A stretch of 64,000 nucleotides of DNA from Rhizobiales bacterium Ga0077525 (GCA_001464835.1 LNDS01000037.1:40838-104837), one strand, 5' to 3'. Numbered from the stretch's first letter, positions 35,304-43,790 are shown. Program-made: numbers and translations. The notes: generated by a model not told the origin, from the sequence alone.

Positions 35304-35852
35304 TTACGAGCCGGACGGTTCTTCCTTCTTGCCTTGCCCCAGTCCCATCCGCTGGAAGCCGCCGCCGAGGTTCTGGGCGCGCCTCGACGACAAAGTACGC
35401 GAGTTGATGCCCATCCAGGAAATCTCGCTCGACAAGCGGCCGTATTCGATCTTCGGGCAGCGGTCCATGACCACTTTCAGCCCGGCGTCCTCGGCGAGTT
35501 TGGCGGCCTCGTCATTGCGGATGGTGAGCTGCATCCAGATCACCTGCGGCTTCGGCGTCAGCTTGAGCGCTTCCTCGACAATCGGCGTCACGAACTGCGG
35601 CGCGCGAAAAATATCGACCATGTCGATGGGCTCGGGCACGTCGGCAAGTGCCGCGTAACAGGTCTGGCCGAGAAACTCCTTGCCGGCATGGCCCGGATTG
35701 ATCGGGATGACCTTGAAGCCGCGCTCGATCAGGTATTTGAACGCGAAATAGCTCGGCCGCGCCGTATTCGGCGAAAAGCCGACCATGGCGATGGTCTTCA
35801 CCGTGTTGAGAATGCCGCGGATGTAGGCGTCGGGGTAGGAGTCGTGGTTCAT
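35304..35852 (-). CDS. CoA-binding protein (COG1832/YccU-like)
   Basis: This 182-residue protein has a Rossmann-type CoA-binding fold: TVKTIAMVGFSPNTARPSYFAFKYLIERGFKVIPINPGHAG, then VDIFRAPQFVTPIVEEALKL and the end of the core at VMDRCPKIEY with a conserved cysteine. Its function is unknown. The ATG overlaps the stop of the upstream flavin-oxidase-like gene (ATGA), so both are one operon. The C-terminus (SSRRAQNLGGGF) looks variable. Confidence 0.85.
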   Translation of the reverse strand: MNHDSYPDAYIRGILNTVKTIAMVGFSPNTARPSYFAFKYLIERGFKVIPINPGHAGKEFLGQTCYAALADVPEPIDMVDIFRAPQFVTPIVEEALKLTPKPQVIWMQLTIRNDEAAKLAEDAGLKVVMDRCPKIEYGRLSSEISWMGINSRTLSSRRAQNLGGGFQRMGLGQGKKEEPSGS

Positions 35853-36469
35853 TGCTGTTGTTGCTGCTGTTGGAGCAGGGCGCGCAAGCGCGCATTCTCG
35901 GTTTCAAGTTCGGCGATCTTCCTCTGCACTTTATCGAGCGCTTCGGCAATCTCGGCTTCGGTGAAGCGGGTGACGATGTGGGCCGAGCAGTTCACGTCCC
36001 AGGCTTCGATGGTGAAGAGGACGGCGCGTTCGGGCTTCGCCTTGTAGCCGTGGTCGAACAGACGGTCGACAAGCGCCGGGTCGTTCTCGACGACGCGGGC
36101 GCGGCCCCACAATTTGATGCGCTGCCGGCGCGCCGGATCGAGCAGAAACAGATAGGCGCGATCGTTCTCGCTGAGGTTCGCCAGCGTGATGTATTGGCGG
36201 TTGCCGCGGTAATCGGCAAAGCCGAGCGTGCGTTCGTCGATGACCTTGATGAAGCCTTTCGGCCCGCCGCGGTGCTGGATGTACGGCGCGCCTTGCGCGC
36301 TGGCGGTGCCGAGAAAGGCGGTGTCCTGCTCGGCGATGAAGGCGGCCAGTTCCGGCGTGACCTTGTCGGGAAAACCTTCTTCCAGCCGCGCCGCATAGGC
36401 CTTGGCCGCGCCGCGTTCGGCCTGCGCTTGTTGCGCGGCCGGTGTGAAGACGAGGGAAGCGTTGTTCAT
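35849..36469 (-). CDS. Pyridoxamine 5'-phosphate oxidase-family FMN-binding protein with poly-Gln tail
   Basis: This 206-residue protein of the PNPOx-like split-barrel family contains AAFIAEQDTAFLGTASAQGAPYIQHRGGPKGFIKVIDERTLGFADYRGNRQY, typical of FMN-binding oxidoreductases of the YhbP/COG3576 sort. A C-terminal coiled coil (about residues 170-200) ends in seven glutamines, encoded by mixed CAG/CAA codons next to the stop. The ATG at 36469 begins the conserved part; the long open frame upstream is opposite other genes. The substrate is unknown. Confidence 0.85.
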   Translation of the reverse strand: MNNASLVFTPAAQQAQAERGAAKAYAARLEEGFPDKVTPELAAFIAEQDTAFLGTASAQGAPYIQHRGGPKGFIKVIDERTLGFADYRGNRQYITLANLSENDRAYLFLLDPARRQRIKLWGRARVVENDPALVDRLFDHGYKAKPERAVLFTIEAWDVNCSAHIVTRFTEAEIAEALDKVQRKIAELETENARLRALLQQQQQQQ

Positions 36470-36546
36470 GCCGGCCAAGATAGGCGCTGGCGCTCCGGCC
36501 GGAAAGGGCCGGAGCGGATCAAGCCGGCGTGACTGCCGCTTGCTGT

Positions 36547-36768
36547 TTATTTTTTCGCGTCGGCGACGACCTTCTTGCAGGCCGCCGACAGCTTCGAGTC
36601 CTGTTTGCTCAGGCAGGCCAGCACGCGGCCGCCGCCCGGCATCGTGCCTTTGCAGAATTGCTCGTAGTCGGCCTTGCAGGCTTCGCGCTGCGCGGCGGTG
36701 AAATCCTGCGCGGCGGCGGGGGTGAGTGTGGCAAAAGCAATTGCGGTCACAAGCAGCACAGCACGCAT
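36547..36768 (-). CDS. Small secreted cysteine-rich-repeat protein
   Basis: This 73-residue precursor has a clear signal peptide (MRAVLLVTAIAFATLTPAAAQ) and a mature part with four cysteines (EACKADYEQFCKG and VLACLSKQDSKLSAACKKV), the pattern of the cysteine-rich GLG1-type repeat found in small alphaproteobacterial secreted proteins. The start at 36768 is chosen because GGGAG is six bases upstream; the ATG at 36774 would abut that site. Its function is unknown and it is probably periplasmic. Confidence 0.75.
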   Translation of the reverse strand: MRAVLLVTAIAFATLTPAAAQDFTAAQREACKADYEQFCKGTMPGGGRVLACLSKQDSKLSAACKKVVADAKK

Positions 36769-36798
36769 CGTCATCTCCCGATGGTTTTTTCAGTTCGT

Positions 36799-37611
36799 CT
36801 AGCGGTCTTCCCAAGTCGGCGTGCGCTTGTCGAGAAAGGCGCAGATGCCTTCCTCGGCGTCGCGCGCCATCATGTTCTCGGTCATCACCTCGGAGGCATG
36901 AGCGTAGGCGGCGGCGAGGCTCATCTCGGCCTGCTGGTAGAACGCCTGCTTGCCGATCTTGAGCGTATAGGAGGACTTCGAGGCGATCTGTTCGGCGAGC
37001 GCAAGGGCTGCGCCAAGCTCTTCGCCGGCCGGCACCACGCGATTGACGAGGCCGATTTCGGCGGCGCGCTCGGCTTCGACCATGTCGCCGGTCAGCAGCA
37101 TTTCCATCGCGTGCTTGCGGGATACGTTGCGCGATAGAGCCACCATCGGCGTCGAGCAGAACAGACCAATGTCGACGCCGGGCGTGGCGAACTTGGCGGC
37201 GGACGAGGCGACGGCGAGATCGCAGCTGGCGACCAACTGGCAGCCGGCGGCGGTGGCGACGCCCTGCACGGCGGCGATCACCGGCTGCGGCAAATGGACG
37301 ATCTGCTGCATCATGGCGCTGCATGTCGTCATCAGCGTGCGGAAGTAGGCGCGGCCGCCGTCGGCGTCGGTGCGCCGCGCCGTCATTTCCTTCATGTCGT
37401 GACCGGCGCAGAAGGCCGGACCGTTTCCGGTCAGCACCACGGCGCGCACGGACTTGTCGGCGGCGATGTCGTGCCAGGCTTCCGACAGCGCGATCAGCAG
37501 CGCTTCGGACAGGCTGTTGCGCGCGGCGGGGCGGTTCAGCGTCAGGATGGCGATCGGGCCGTCGCGCTCGCGCAGCAGGACAGCAGTATCGGCGGATGTG
37601 GGGACGTTCAT
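36799..37611 (-). CDS. Enoyl-CoA hydratase-like protein (ECHDC3 type) lacking both catalytic glutamates
   Basis: This 270-residue crotonase-fold protein keeps the CoA-binding and oxyanion features (FCAGHDMKEM, VQGVATAAGCQLVASCDLAVA) and has the segment FATPGVDIGLFCSTPMVALSR, characteristic of the ECHDC3-like subgroup. The two glutamates needed for hydration are replaced (AAGCQLV instead of GGGxELA; TPGVDIG instead of PExxLG), so true hydratase activity is unlikely. The ATG at 37611 precedes the conserved core; an in-frame start 27 bases upstream is possible. Confidence 0.85.
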   Translation of the reverse strand: MNVPTSADTAVLLRERDGPIAILTLNRPAARNSLSEALLIALSEAWHDIAADKSVRAVVLTGNGPAFCAGHDMKEMTARRTDADGGRAYFRTLMTTCSAMMQQIVHLPQPVIAAVQGVATAAGCQLVASCDLAVASSAAKFATPGVDIGLFCSTPMVALSRNVSRKHAMEMLLTGDMVEAERAAEIGLVNRVVPAGEELGAALALAEQIASKSSYTLKIGKQAFYQQAEMSLAAAYAHASEVMTENMMARDAEEGICAFLDKRTPTWEDR

Positions 37612-37656
37612 CCGCGAACCATATTCCGATGAAAGCACGGCGCAAGCTCCACACTC

Positions 37657-37740
37657 CGTTCGTTCCCGCGAAAGCGGGAATCCAGTCTTTTGCTATGAGT
37701 TCGACGCTCCTGGGTCCCCGCTTTCGCGGGGACGAACGGA
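37657..37740. repeat. REP-like inverted pair
   Basis: CGTTCCCGCGAAAGCGGGAA (from 37661) and TCCCCGCTTTCGCGGGGA (from 37715) stand in opposite orientation, flanked by ATCCAG on one side and CTGG on the other. They lie in the gap between the divergent crotonase and thioesterase genes. Confidence 0.8.
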
Positions 37741-37813
37741 GGAAGCTTGAGCGGGGCGCAATGGCTCTCTAAGAACGGACAGGCCGGGTGACTCTCGGCA
37801 GAGGGAACGCACC

Positions 37814-38257
37814 ATGTCGAAAGCGGCCAAACGACCCGCGATGACCGCCGAGGCCATCGAGGCGCTGCTCAAGGCCGAGTTCCCGCAGGCCTTCTACGAC
37901 GGCAGCGGGCTGTCGCTGGAGCGGATCGACTACGCCGATATCCGCATCCGTAAGGCCTTTCACGAGGACCATTTGCGGCCCGGCGGCACCATTTCAGGGC
38001 CGACCATGATGGCGCTGGCGGATTTCGCCATGTATGTCGCGGTGTTTTCCGCCGTCGGGCCAAAAACCCTGGCGGTGACCACCAACCTGAACATCAACTT
38101 CCTGCGCAAGCCAAGGCAGGCCGACCTCTTGGCCGATGCGCGGCTGATGAAGTTAGGCCAAAGGCTGGCGGTCGGCGAGGTGACCATCTATTCCGACGGC
38201 GAGGACGAGCCGGTGGCGCATGTCACCTCGACCTATTCGATCCCGGAACAGAAGTGA
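37814..38257 (+). CDS. PaaI-family hotdog thioesterase
   Basis: This 147-residue hotdog-fold acyl-CoA thioesterase has the family segments HLRPGGTISGPTMMALADFAMYVAV and TTNLNINFLRKPRQADLLADARLMKLGQRLAVGEV. The catalytic aspartate should be the one in ALADFA. A strong GAGGGAA site precedes the ATG. The substrate is unknown; the many acyl-CoA genes nearby fit a general role in acyl-CoA turnover. Confidence 0.85.
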   Translation: MSKAAKRPAMTAEAIEALLKAEFPQAFYDGSGLSLERIDYADIRIRKAFHEDHLRPGGTISGPTMMALADFAMYVAVFSAVGPKTLAVTTNLNINFLRKPRQADLLADARLMKLGQRLAVGEVTIYSDGEDEPVAHVTSTYSIPEQK

Positions 38258-38349
38258 TTAAGGACAGGTAATATTGCACCATGCCATGGTATTTTTATAC
38301 CATTCTTACAAGCATTTGATTTTAGACGATAATTCGAGGCCATTCGGCG

Positions 38350-38378
38350 TTGACCGGCTCGAAATGCTCGGCTAGAAG
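38350..38378 (+). promoter_or_regulatory. Probable sigma-70 promoter of rplM-rpsI
   Basis: TTGACC at 38350-38355 and TAGAAG at 38373-38378 are separated by 17 bp, giving a leader of about 50 bases to the rplM ATG. Upstream, TGGTAT/ATACCA around four Ts (about 38288-38303) could end the thioesterase transcript. Confidence 0.45.
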
Positions 38379-38431
38379 GCGGCATCTTCGGCGCGGGGGT
38401 TTTTGTCTGCGCCAATTCCCAAGGATTTCTC

Positions 38432-38899
38432 ATGAAGACGACCAAATCGTCAAAAGCTGCCGACATCGAGAAGAAATGGCTGATCGTCGATGCCTCCGGG
38501 CTCGTCGTCGGCCGTCTCGCCACGATCGTCGCCATGCGCCTGCGCGGCAAGCACAAGGCCACCTACACCCCGCACGTCGACGATGGCGATAACATCATCG
38601 TCGTCAACGCCGCCAAGGCCGTGTTCACCGGCCGCAAGCGCGAAAACAAGGTTTACTATCACCACACCGGCTTCATCGGCGGCATCAAGGAGCGCACCGC
38701 GCGCTCGATCTTCGAGGGCAAGTTCCCGGAGCGGATCGTCGAAAAGGCCGTCGAGCGCATGCTGCCGCGCGGGCCTCTGGGCCGCGTGCAGTTCGGCAAC
38801 CTGCGGGTCTATCCGGGCGCCGAGCATCCGCATGAAGCGCAGAAGCCGGAGCCTTTGGATATCGCCGCGATGAATCGCAAGAACGTGAGGAGTGCTTAA
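38432..38899 (+). CDS. rplM: 50S ribosomal protein L13
   Basis: L13 is an early assembly protein of the large ribosomal subunit. The 155-residue protein has [47 protein letters not shown] and [27 protein letters not shown], the family signature. AAGGA precedes the ATG. It is co-transcribed with rpsI two bases downstream. Confidence 0.98.
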   Translation: MKTTKSSKAADIEKKWLIVDASGLVVGRLATIVAMRLRGKHKATYTPHVDDGDNIIVVNAAKAVFTGRKRENKVYYHHTGFIGGIKERTARSIFEGKFPERIVEKAVERMLPRGPLGRVQFGNLRVYPGAEHPHEAQKPEPLDIAAMNRKNVRSA

Positions 38900-38901
38900 T
38901 C

Positions 38902-39378
38902 GTGGCCGAGACCGTACAATCCATGGAAGGCCTGGCTGCCCTCAAGCCCGCCGCTCCCGAAGCCCCGACCTACGTCCAGAAGCTCGACAAGCAGGGCCGC
39001 GCCTATGCCACCGGCAAGCGCAAGAACGCCGTCGCCCGCGTCTGGATCAAGCCGGGTTCCGGCAAGATCGTCGTCAACACTCGCACGGTGGAAAAGTTTT
39101 TCGCCCGTCCGGTGTTGCGCATGTTGATCCAGCAGCCGCTGGTCGCCGCGAACCGCGTCACCCAGTATGACGTGATCTGCACCGTCTCCGGTGGCGGGCT
39201 TTCGGGCCAGGCCGGCGCCGTGCGTCACGGCATCTCGAAGGCTTTGACCTATTTCGAGCCGGACCTGCGCGGCGCCCTCAAGAAGGGCGGCTTCCTCACC
39301 CGCGACTCGCGCGTGGTCGAGCGCAAGAAGTACGGCAAGGCCAAGGCCCGCCGTTCGTTCCAGTTCTCGAAGCGCTAG
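38902..39378 (+). CDS. rpsI: 30S ribosomal protein S9
   Basis: S9 contacts the P-site tRNA through its C-terminal tail. The 158-residue protein has a roughly 30-residue N-terminal extension common in alphaproteobacteria, then [44 protein letters not shown] and the C-terminal [17 protein letters not shown]. It starts with GTG, two bases after the rplM stop. Confidence 0.98.
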   Translation: MAETVQSMEGLAALKPAAPEAPTYVQKLDKQGRAYATGKRKNAVARVWIKPGSGKIVVNTRTVEKFFARPVLRMLIQQPLVAANRVTQYDVICTVSGGGLSGQAGAVRHGISKALTYFEPDLRGALKKGGFLTRDSRVVERKKYGKAKARRSFQFSKR

Positions 39379-39401
39379 TTTTTCGCTTTAACGATTGCTG
39401 C

Positions 39402-39429
39402 AAAGGGCCCGCACGTGCGGGCCCTTTTT
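39402..39429 (+). terminator. Intrinsic terminator after rpsI
   Basis: GGGCCCGCAC and GTGCGGGCCC form a perfect palindrome (39405-39424) with flanking A- and T-runs. It closes the rplM-rpsI operon. Confidence 0.85.
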
Positions 39430-39587
39430 CCATGTTCCCGGTCGTTTCAATTTGTCTTCAATTCGCTTAAGGGTTGCATCGAAAGCCATCGCCAGCCGCA
39501 AGCCTTTGCGCACGGATCGGTGCCTATTCTCCAGACTTCGCCAGTGGCTCACCGGCAGGACGCCGGTTCAGGCGGTATGGAGAACAG

Positions 39588-40865
39588 ATGCTAAGCGCGG
39601 CCGCAGGACAGCAAGGTTTGCTGGACGTTCCGACCTTGGTCTTCGCAGCGGTTTGCATTGTCGGCTTTCTCGGCATGCTGCTGCTGACGACATGGCTGCA
39701 ACAGCGCGAGGTGCGGGCGCTGGCCTGGTGGGGCTCGGCCTATCTGATTGGCGCAGCGGCGATCGCGCAATGGGGCGCGCGGGAGCCGGTCGTGCGGCTG
39801 CCGCCGGAAATTCCCGAAGCGTTCATTTTCATCGCCTGCGGCATGGTGTGGAACGGCGTGCGGCTGTTCCACGGCCGCAAACTGTGGCCGCTGGCGGTGT
39901 TCGGCGGCGCCGGTGTCTGGATGATCCTGTGCCAGTTCGACGGCATCGAGGCAGGCTCGCCGGGGCGGATTATCGCCGGCGCGGTCATGATCGCGGTCTA
40001 CACGTTCTTCATCGCCTTCGAGCTGGCGCGCGAGCGGCGCAAGTCGGCCTATTCGCGGCTGGCGGCGACGGTGGTGCCGAGCTTTTACGCCGGCATGTTC
40101 ATGGTGCCGCTCGGCATGCACGCGTTCCTGCCGGAGGTTTTCGCTGCGCACTGGCTGACGGTGCTGGCGCTGGAGGCGATCTTCTACGCGGTCGGCACCG
40201 CTTTCATTGTGATGCTGATGGTCAAGGATCATCACGTCCATTTCTATCGCAAGGCGGCGACCACCGACGGCCTGACCGGACTGCTCAACCGCCGCGCCTT
40301 CATCGAGGCGGCGACCGCGATGCATGCGGCGCAGGGCGCACGCGGCGAGCCGGTGACCTTGCTGATGTTCGATCTCGATCATTTCAAGTCGGTCAATGAC
40401 CGCTTCGGCCACGCCACCGGCGACAGCGTGTTGAAAGTGTTCGCGCAGACGGCGATGGGCAGCGTGCGCGCGACCGACATCGTCGCGCGGCTCGGCGGCG
40501 AGGAATTTGTCGCCATGGTGCCGGAGACGATGGAAGGCGCGTGCCACGTCGCCGAACGCTTGCGAGCGGCCTATGAGACGGCCGGGCTCATGGTCGATGA
40601 TATCGCCGTCGGCTCCACGGTGAGCATCGGACTGGCGACGTCGTACAAACCGGTCGCTGACATCGACGCGCTGCTGCTGCGCGCCGACGAAGCTTTGTAT
40701 TTGGCCAAGCGCGAGGGCCGTAACCGCTTTCGCTGTGCGCCTGAGGAGCCGGGCAGCGACGAGGCGCGGGCGCGGATGGCGGCGCGCAAGAAACCGGCCG
40801 ATGGTCTGGTGCGGCGCTGGGTGGCGCGGCGGCCGAAGGCGGCCGACGTTCCTGCAACAGGGTAA
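39588..40865 (+). CDS. Membrane-anchored diguanylate cyclase (GGDEF)
   Basis: This 425-residue protein has six or seven N-terminal membrane helices (about residues 15-210) and a C-terminal GGDEF domain that makes cyclic-di-GMP. The active site reads GGEEF, and the product-inhibition I-site RATD lies five residues before it, so feedback control is expected. TTDGLTGLLNRRAF opens the catalytic domain. A basic tail follows. The ATG at 39588 is preceded by GGAGA; an in-frame start 114 bases upstream is less likely. No EAL domain is present. Confidence 0.9.
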   Translation: MLSAAAGQQGLLDVPTLVFAAVCIVGFLGMLLLTTWLQQREVRALAWWGSAYLIGAAAIAQWGAREPVVRLPPEIPEAFIFIACGMVWNGVRLFHGRKLWPLAVFGGAGVWMILCQFDGIEAGSPGRIIAGAVMIAVYTFFIAFELARERRKSAYSRLAATVVPSFYAGMFMVPLGMHAFLPEVFAAHWLTVLALEAIFYAVGTAFIVMLMVKDHHVHFYRKAATTDGLTGLLNRRAFIEAATAMHAAQGARGEPVTLLMFDLDHFKSVNDRFGHATGDSVLKVFAQTAMGSVRATDIVARLGGEEFVAMVPETMEGACHVAERLRAAYETAGLMVDDIAVGSTVSIGLATSYKPVADIDALLLRADEALYLAKREGRNRFRCAPEEPGSDEARARMAARKKPADGLVRRWVARRPKAADVPATG

Positions 40866-40904
40866 ATTAAGGGGTCGTTTACCAGGCGCGCCTAACATTG
40901 TTCC

Positions 40905-41156
40905 ATGGTCAGTCGATTCCGTAACAGTGCGCCAGAAGCCGATACCGTCTCGCTCGAGCATTACGCCGAGCGCGCGGGGGCGGCGTGGGCCTGTTCCTAT
41001 TCGACGTCCGCCGAATATGACGCGGCCTTGATCGCCGAACGTCGCGCCGCCGGTGTTTACGGACCGCGGCGCGCGCGCCGCCAGTTGTTCATGACGTTGG
41101 CCGGTGTCGCCGCCGGCGTCGGCACCGTGGCGCTGCTGATCGCGGCGTTCACCTAG
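40905..41156 (+). CDS. Hypothetical protein with one C-terminal membrane helix
   Basis: This 83-residue protein has a polar N-terminal 60 residues with an Ala/Glu/Arg-rich middle, then a single C-terminal hydrophobic helix (LFMTLAGVAAGVGTVALLIAAF), as in a tail-anchored protein. I do not recognise a family. It converges on the rsuA gene with a four-base CTAG overlap, as several convergent pairs do in this window. Confidence 0.6.
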   Translation: MVSRFRNSAPEADTVSLEHYAERAGAAWACSYSTSAEYDAALIAERRAAGVYGPRRARRQLFMTLAGVAAGVGTVALLIAAFT

Positions 41157-41896
41157 ACCCGCGCTTCCAGAACATTTCCCAAATCTGCGTCATTGAGCAG
41201 ACGGTATTCGCCGGGCTTCAAATCGTCCGGCAGAGCGAGACCGCCAATGCGGTCGCGGTGCAGCGCGGTGACGTGATTGCCGACCGCCGCGAACATGCGC
41301 CGGACCTGGTGATAGCGGCCTTCGGTGATGGTGACCAAAGCGCGTCTCTCGGAAAGCACCTCCATGGGCGCGGGCAGCAGTGGCTTATCTTCGCCTTCCA
41401 GCATCAAGGTGCCAGCGGCAAACAGTTTGACTTCATCGCCGCGCAAGGGGCGGTCGAGCGTCACGTCGTAGCGCTTGGAGACATTGCTGCGTGGCGAAAT
41501 GATCTTGTGCAGAAGCGCGCCGTCATCGGTCATCAGCAAGAGGCCGGAGGTATCCTTGTCGAGACGGCCGACCGTGGAAATGGCCGGCTCGCGGCGGCGC
41601 CAGCGTTCCGGCAGCAGCGCATAGACCAGCGGGCCCAGCTCCTTGTGCGAGCAGGTGACACCGAGCGGCTTGTTCATCATCAGCGCGAGGCCGGGCGGCG
41701 GATCGAGCGCTTCGCCATCGACTTTCATGCGCGCGGAGAGGTCGCGCGTCACGGCGATCTTTTCGTCGCTGTCGTCGATGACGTCGCCGTCGAGCGTGAC
41801 CAGGCCGGCCCAGATCAGTTGCTGCACCTCGCGGCGCGAACCGTAGCCGAGATTGGATAGCAGGCGGTCGAGCCGCAGCGAAGGCGCTTTGCTCAT
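41153..41896 (-). CDS. rsuA: 16S rRNA pseudouridine synthase (RsuA family)
   Basis: RsuA-type enzymes convert U516 of 16S rRNA to pseudouridine. The 247-residue protein has an N-terminal S4 RNA-binding domain (LRLDRLLSNLGYGSRREVQQLIWAGLVTLDG) and the catalytic motif GRLDKDTSGLLLMTDDG with the nucleophilic aspartate. EGRYHQVRRMFAAVGNHVTALHR is the third family motif. Its start overlaps the stop of the RsmC-like gene (ATGA), so they are coupled. RluE/F-type specificity cannot be excluded. Confidence 0.88.
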   Translation of the reverse strand: MSKAPSLRLDRLLSNLGYGSRREVQQLIWAGLVTLDGDVIDDSDEKIAVTRDLSARMKVDGEALDPPPGLALMMNKPLGVTCSHKELGPLVYALLPERWRRREPAISTVGRLDKDTSGLLLMTDDGALLHKIISPRSNVSKRYDVTLDRPLRGDEVKLFAAGTLMLEGEDKPLLPAPMEVLSERRALVTITEGRYHQVRRMFAAVGNHVTALHRDRIGGLALPDDLKPGEYRLLNDADLGNVLEARV

Positions 41897-42804
41897 GTGT
41901 GCGCCTCGTAGATCTTGTAGCCGCCGGTTTCGATCATAAGTTCGGCGCGCTTGAAGGCGGGCTTCAAGATCGCTTCATAGGGCAAATGGCGGTTGGCGAC
42001 CATGAAGCAGACGCCGCCTTTGCCGAGGGCTTTTGCCGCGCGCGTGACGAACTGCTGCGCCAGCGATTTGTCCTCCGCGCCGGCATCGTGGAACGGCGCG
42101 TTCATCACCACGAAGTCGAGGCCGGTGAGGTCGGCGCTGCGCAGGTCGGCCCAGAGAAAACGGGCGCGCGCATCGCCGACATTATGCTGCGCGCATTCAA
42201 TCGCCCGGCGGTCGATATCGACCAGTGTGATCTCCGTCACTTCCGGCGAGGCCAGCGCCGCATGCGCGAGCAACCCGATGCCGCAGCCGAAATCGGCGCC
42301 GCGGCCCTTGAGCGGCGGCAGATGCGCGATCAGCATCGCGGTGCCGGGATCGAGCCGGTCCCAACTGAACACGCCGGGCTGCGACCAGACGCCGAGATCG
42401 TCGATCAAGCGCGGCCCGCCTTGTTCAAGTGCGTCGGCGATGCCGGCTGGCTTTTCGGGCCGCGTGCCGATGACGATGCGGTGATGACGCCGCGCGCTTT
42501 CCTCGATCGCGCAGCCGAAGGCCTGCAATTCCTTGCGCAGCCTTGTGCCGCCGCGATCGTTCGGCGCCAGGATCGTGAACGGCGCTTGTGGCGCGAGCGC
42601 GCGCAAAGCCTGGGCGATGACATAGCGGCGCTCTAGCGTGCCCGGCGGGGCGAGCATGGTCATTGCGACAAGGCTGCCGTCGCTCTGTTGCTCAAGCGAA
42701 GACGCACCCGGCATCAACGGCGAGAACTGCGTCGCGCCGGAGGGCACGTCGACGACCTCCGCCGGCGGCGTGCCGTAAACGGCGATGGTGGCGGCGTCGG
42801 TCAT
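41893..42804 (-). CDS. RsmC-like class I methyltransferase (rRNA guanine-N2 family)
   Basis: This 303-residue protein has the layout of RsmC/RlmG: a degenerate N-terminal half and a C-terminal SAM-binding domain (GADFGCGIGLLAHAALAS; LVDIDRRAIECAQHN). The catalytic motif, normally NPPFH, reads NAPFH here. The family methylates N2 of guanine in 16S or 23S rRNA. It is coupled to rsuA by an ATGA overlap and lies seven bases after the preceding methyltransferase gene, forming a three-gene operon. Confidence 0.8.
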   Translation of the reverse strand: MTDAATIAVYGTPPAEVVDVPSGATQFSPLMPGASSLEQQSDGSLVAMTMLAPPGTLERRYVIAQALRALAPQAPFTILAPNDRGGTRLRKELQAFGCAIEESARRHHRIVIGTRPEKPAGIADALEQGGPRLIDDLGVWSQPGVFSWDRLDPGTAMLIAHLPPLKGRGADFGCGIGLLAHAALASPEVTEITLVDIDRRAIECAQHNVGDARARFLWADLRSADLTGLDFVVMNAPFHDAGAEDKSLAQQFVTRAAKALGKGGVCFMVANRHLPYEAILKPAFKRAELMIETGGYKIYEAHT

Positions 42805-42811
42805 CGAAATC

Positions 42812-43678
42812 TCAAGCCGGCATGACGTCGAGCAGCGCCGGTTTGACGCCGAGCTGGTCGATCAGCCGGTTCAACTCGCCGCGCGCCTGTGCGTTCGAGC
42901 GCTGGTGGCGCTCGGCCAAAATGAGTTCGTTCTTCATCGTGTGCTCGAGCCCGGTGAACTCGGTGACGCGCACCTTGTAGCCATGCGCTTCCAGCACCAG
43001 ACCGCGAATGACATTGGTGACATGGGCGCCGAATTCGCGGCGCTGGATCGGGTGCCGCCACAACTGGCGCAACGGACCTTGCTGGCCGTCGAGCAGGCGC
43101 GCAACTTCGGCCTGGCAACATGGCACCAAAGCGATCACCTTGGCGTCGTGGCGCAGCGCGAAGCGAATGGCGTCGTCGGTCGCGGTGTCGCAGGCGTGCA
43201 GCGCCGTGACCATGTCGGCCTTGCCGCCGGGAAGCGTCGCCTCGGCAATGGGCGAAGCGATGAATGCCATGCGGTCGAAGCCGGACGAGGCGGCCAGCTC
43301 CCGCGACGACGTGACCAATTGTTCGCGCGTCTCAACGCCGGTGACCGAGCCGCGCCCGGCCGGGCCGAAGATCAGATCATAGAGGATGAAGCCGAGATAG
43401 GATTTGCCGGCGCCGACGTCGGCCAGCACAGGCTCGCCACCGTCCTTGAGGAGGTCCTCGATCGCCGGCCGCAGCATCTGGGTGAGATGCAGTACCTGCG
43501 TCAGCTTGCGGCGCGAGTCGGCGTTGAGCGTGCTCTCGCGCGTGAGAATATGCAGGGCTTTCAAGAGTGGCACGGATTTGCCCGGCGTGCCGCTCGGCCA
43601 CAGCTTGCTCCATGTTTCGAAATCCCGCGCGGCGGGGTCTTTGGCGGATTTCACTTTGGCAGCGTGAGGGGCGGGCAT
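42812..43678 (-). CDS. SAM-dependent methyltransferase (Methyltransf_32-like)
   Basis: This 288-residue protein has a motif I reading VLADVGAGKSYLGFILYDL and a later LHACDTATDDAIRFALRHDAKVIALVPCCQAE, the conserved DTATD and PCC patterns of the Methyltransf_32 family, which includes predicted tRNA/rRNA methyltransferases. The target is unknown; the operon with rsmC-like and rsuA suggests rRNA. The gene starts 52 bp from the glnII terminator. Confidence 0.75.
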   Translation of the reverse strand: MPAPHAAKVKSAKDPAARDFETWSKLWPSGTPGKSVPLLKALHILTRESTLNADSRRKLTQVLHLTQMLRPAIEDLLKDGGEPVLADVGAGKSYLGFILYDLIFGPAGRGSVTGVETREQLVTSSRELAASSGFDRMAFIASPIAEATLPGGKADMVTALHACDTATDDAIRFALRHDAKVIALVPCCQAEVARLLDGQQGPLRQLWRHPIQRREFGAHVTNVIRGLVLEAHGYKVRVTEFTGLEHTMKNELILAERHQRSNAQARGELNRLIDQLGVKPALLDVMPA

Positions 43679-43727
43679 GGGCGGTCTCCAGCCGCCTATC
43701 TAGGATGCTTTAATGCCAGCACCAAAG

Positions 43728-43752
43728 AAAAAGGGCGCCCCGAAGGGCGCCC
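43728..43752 (-). terminator. Intrinsic terminator after glnII
   Basis: On the minus strand GGGCGCCC-TTCG-GGGCGCCC is followed by a run of Ts (an A-run at 43728-43732 on the + strand). It lies about 38 bases past the glnII stop. Confidence 0.85.
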
Positions 43753-43790
43753 CTGAAGTCAGTTTCCGGGAGGAAAAGGTTAGTTCAGTA

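Noticed and set aside
36470..37654. Upstream extension of the flavin-oxidase-like gene to 601 codons
   Set aside because: It overlaps the small secreted protein gene and the crotonase gene in another frame of the same strand; the conserved protein starts at 36469.
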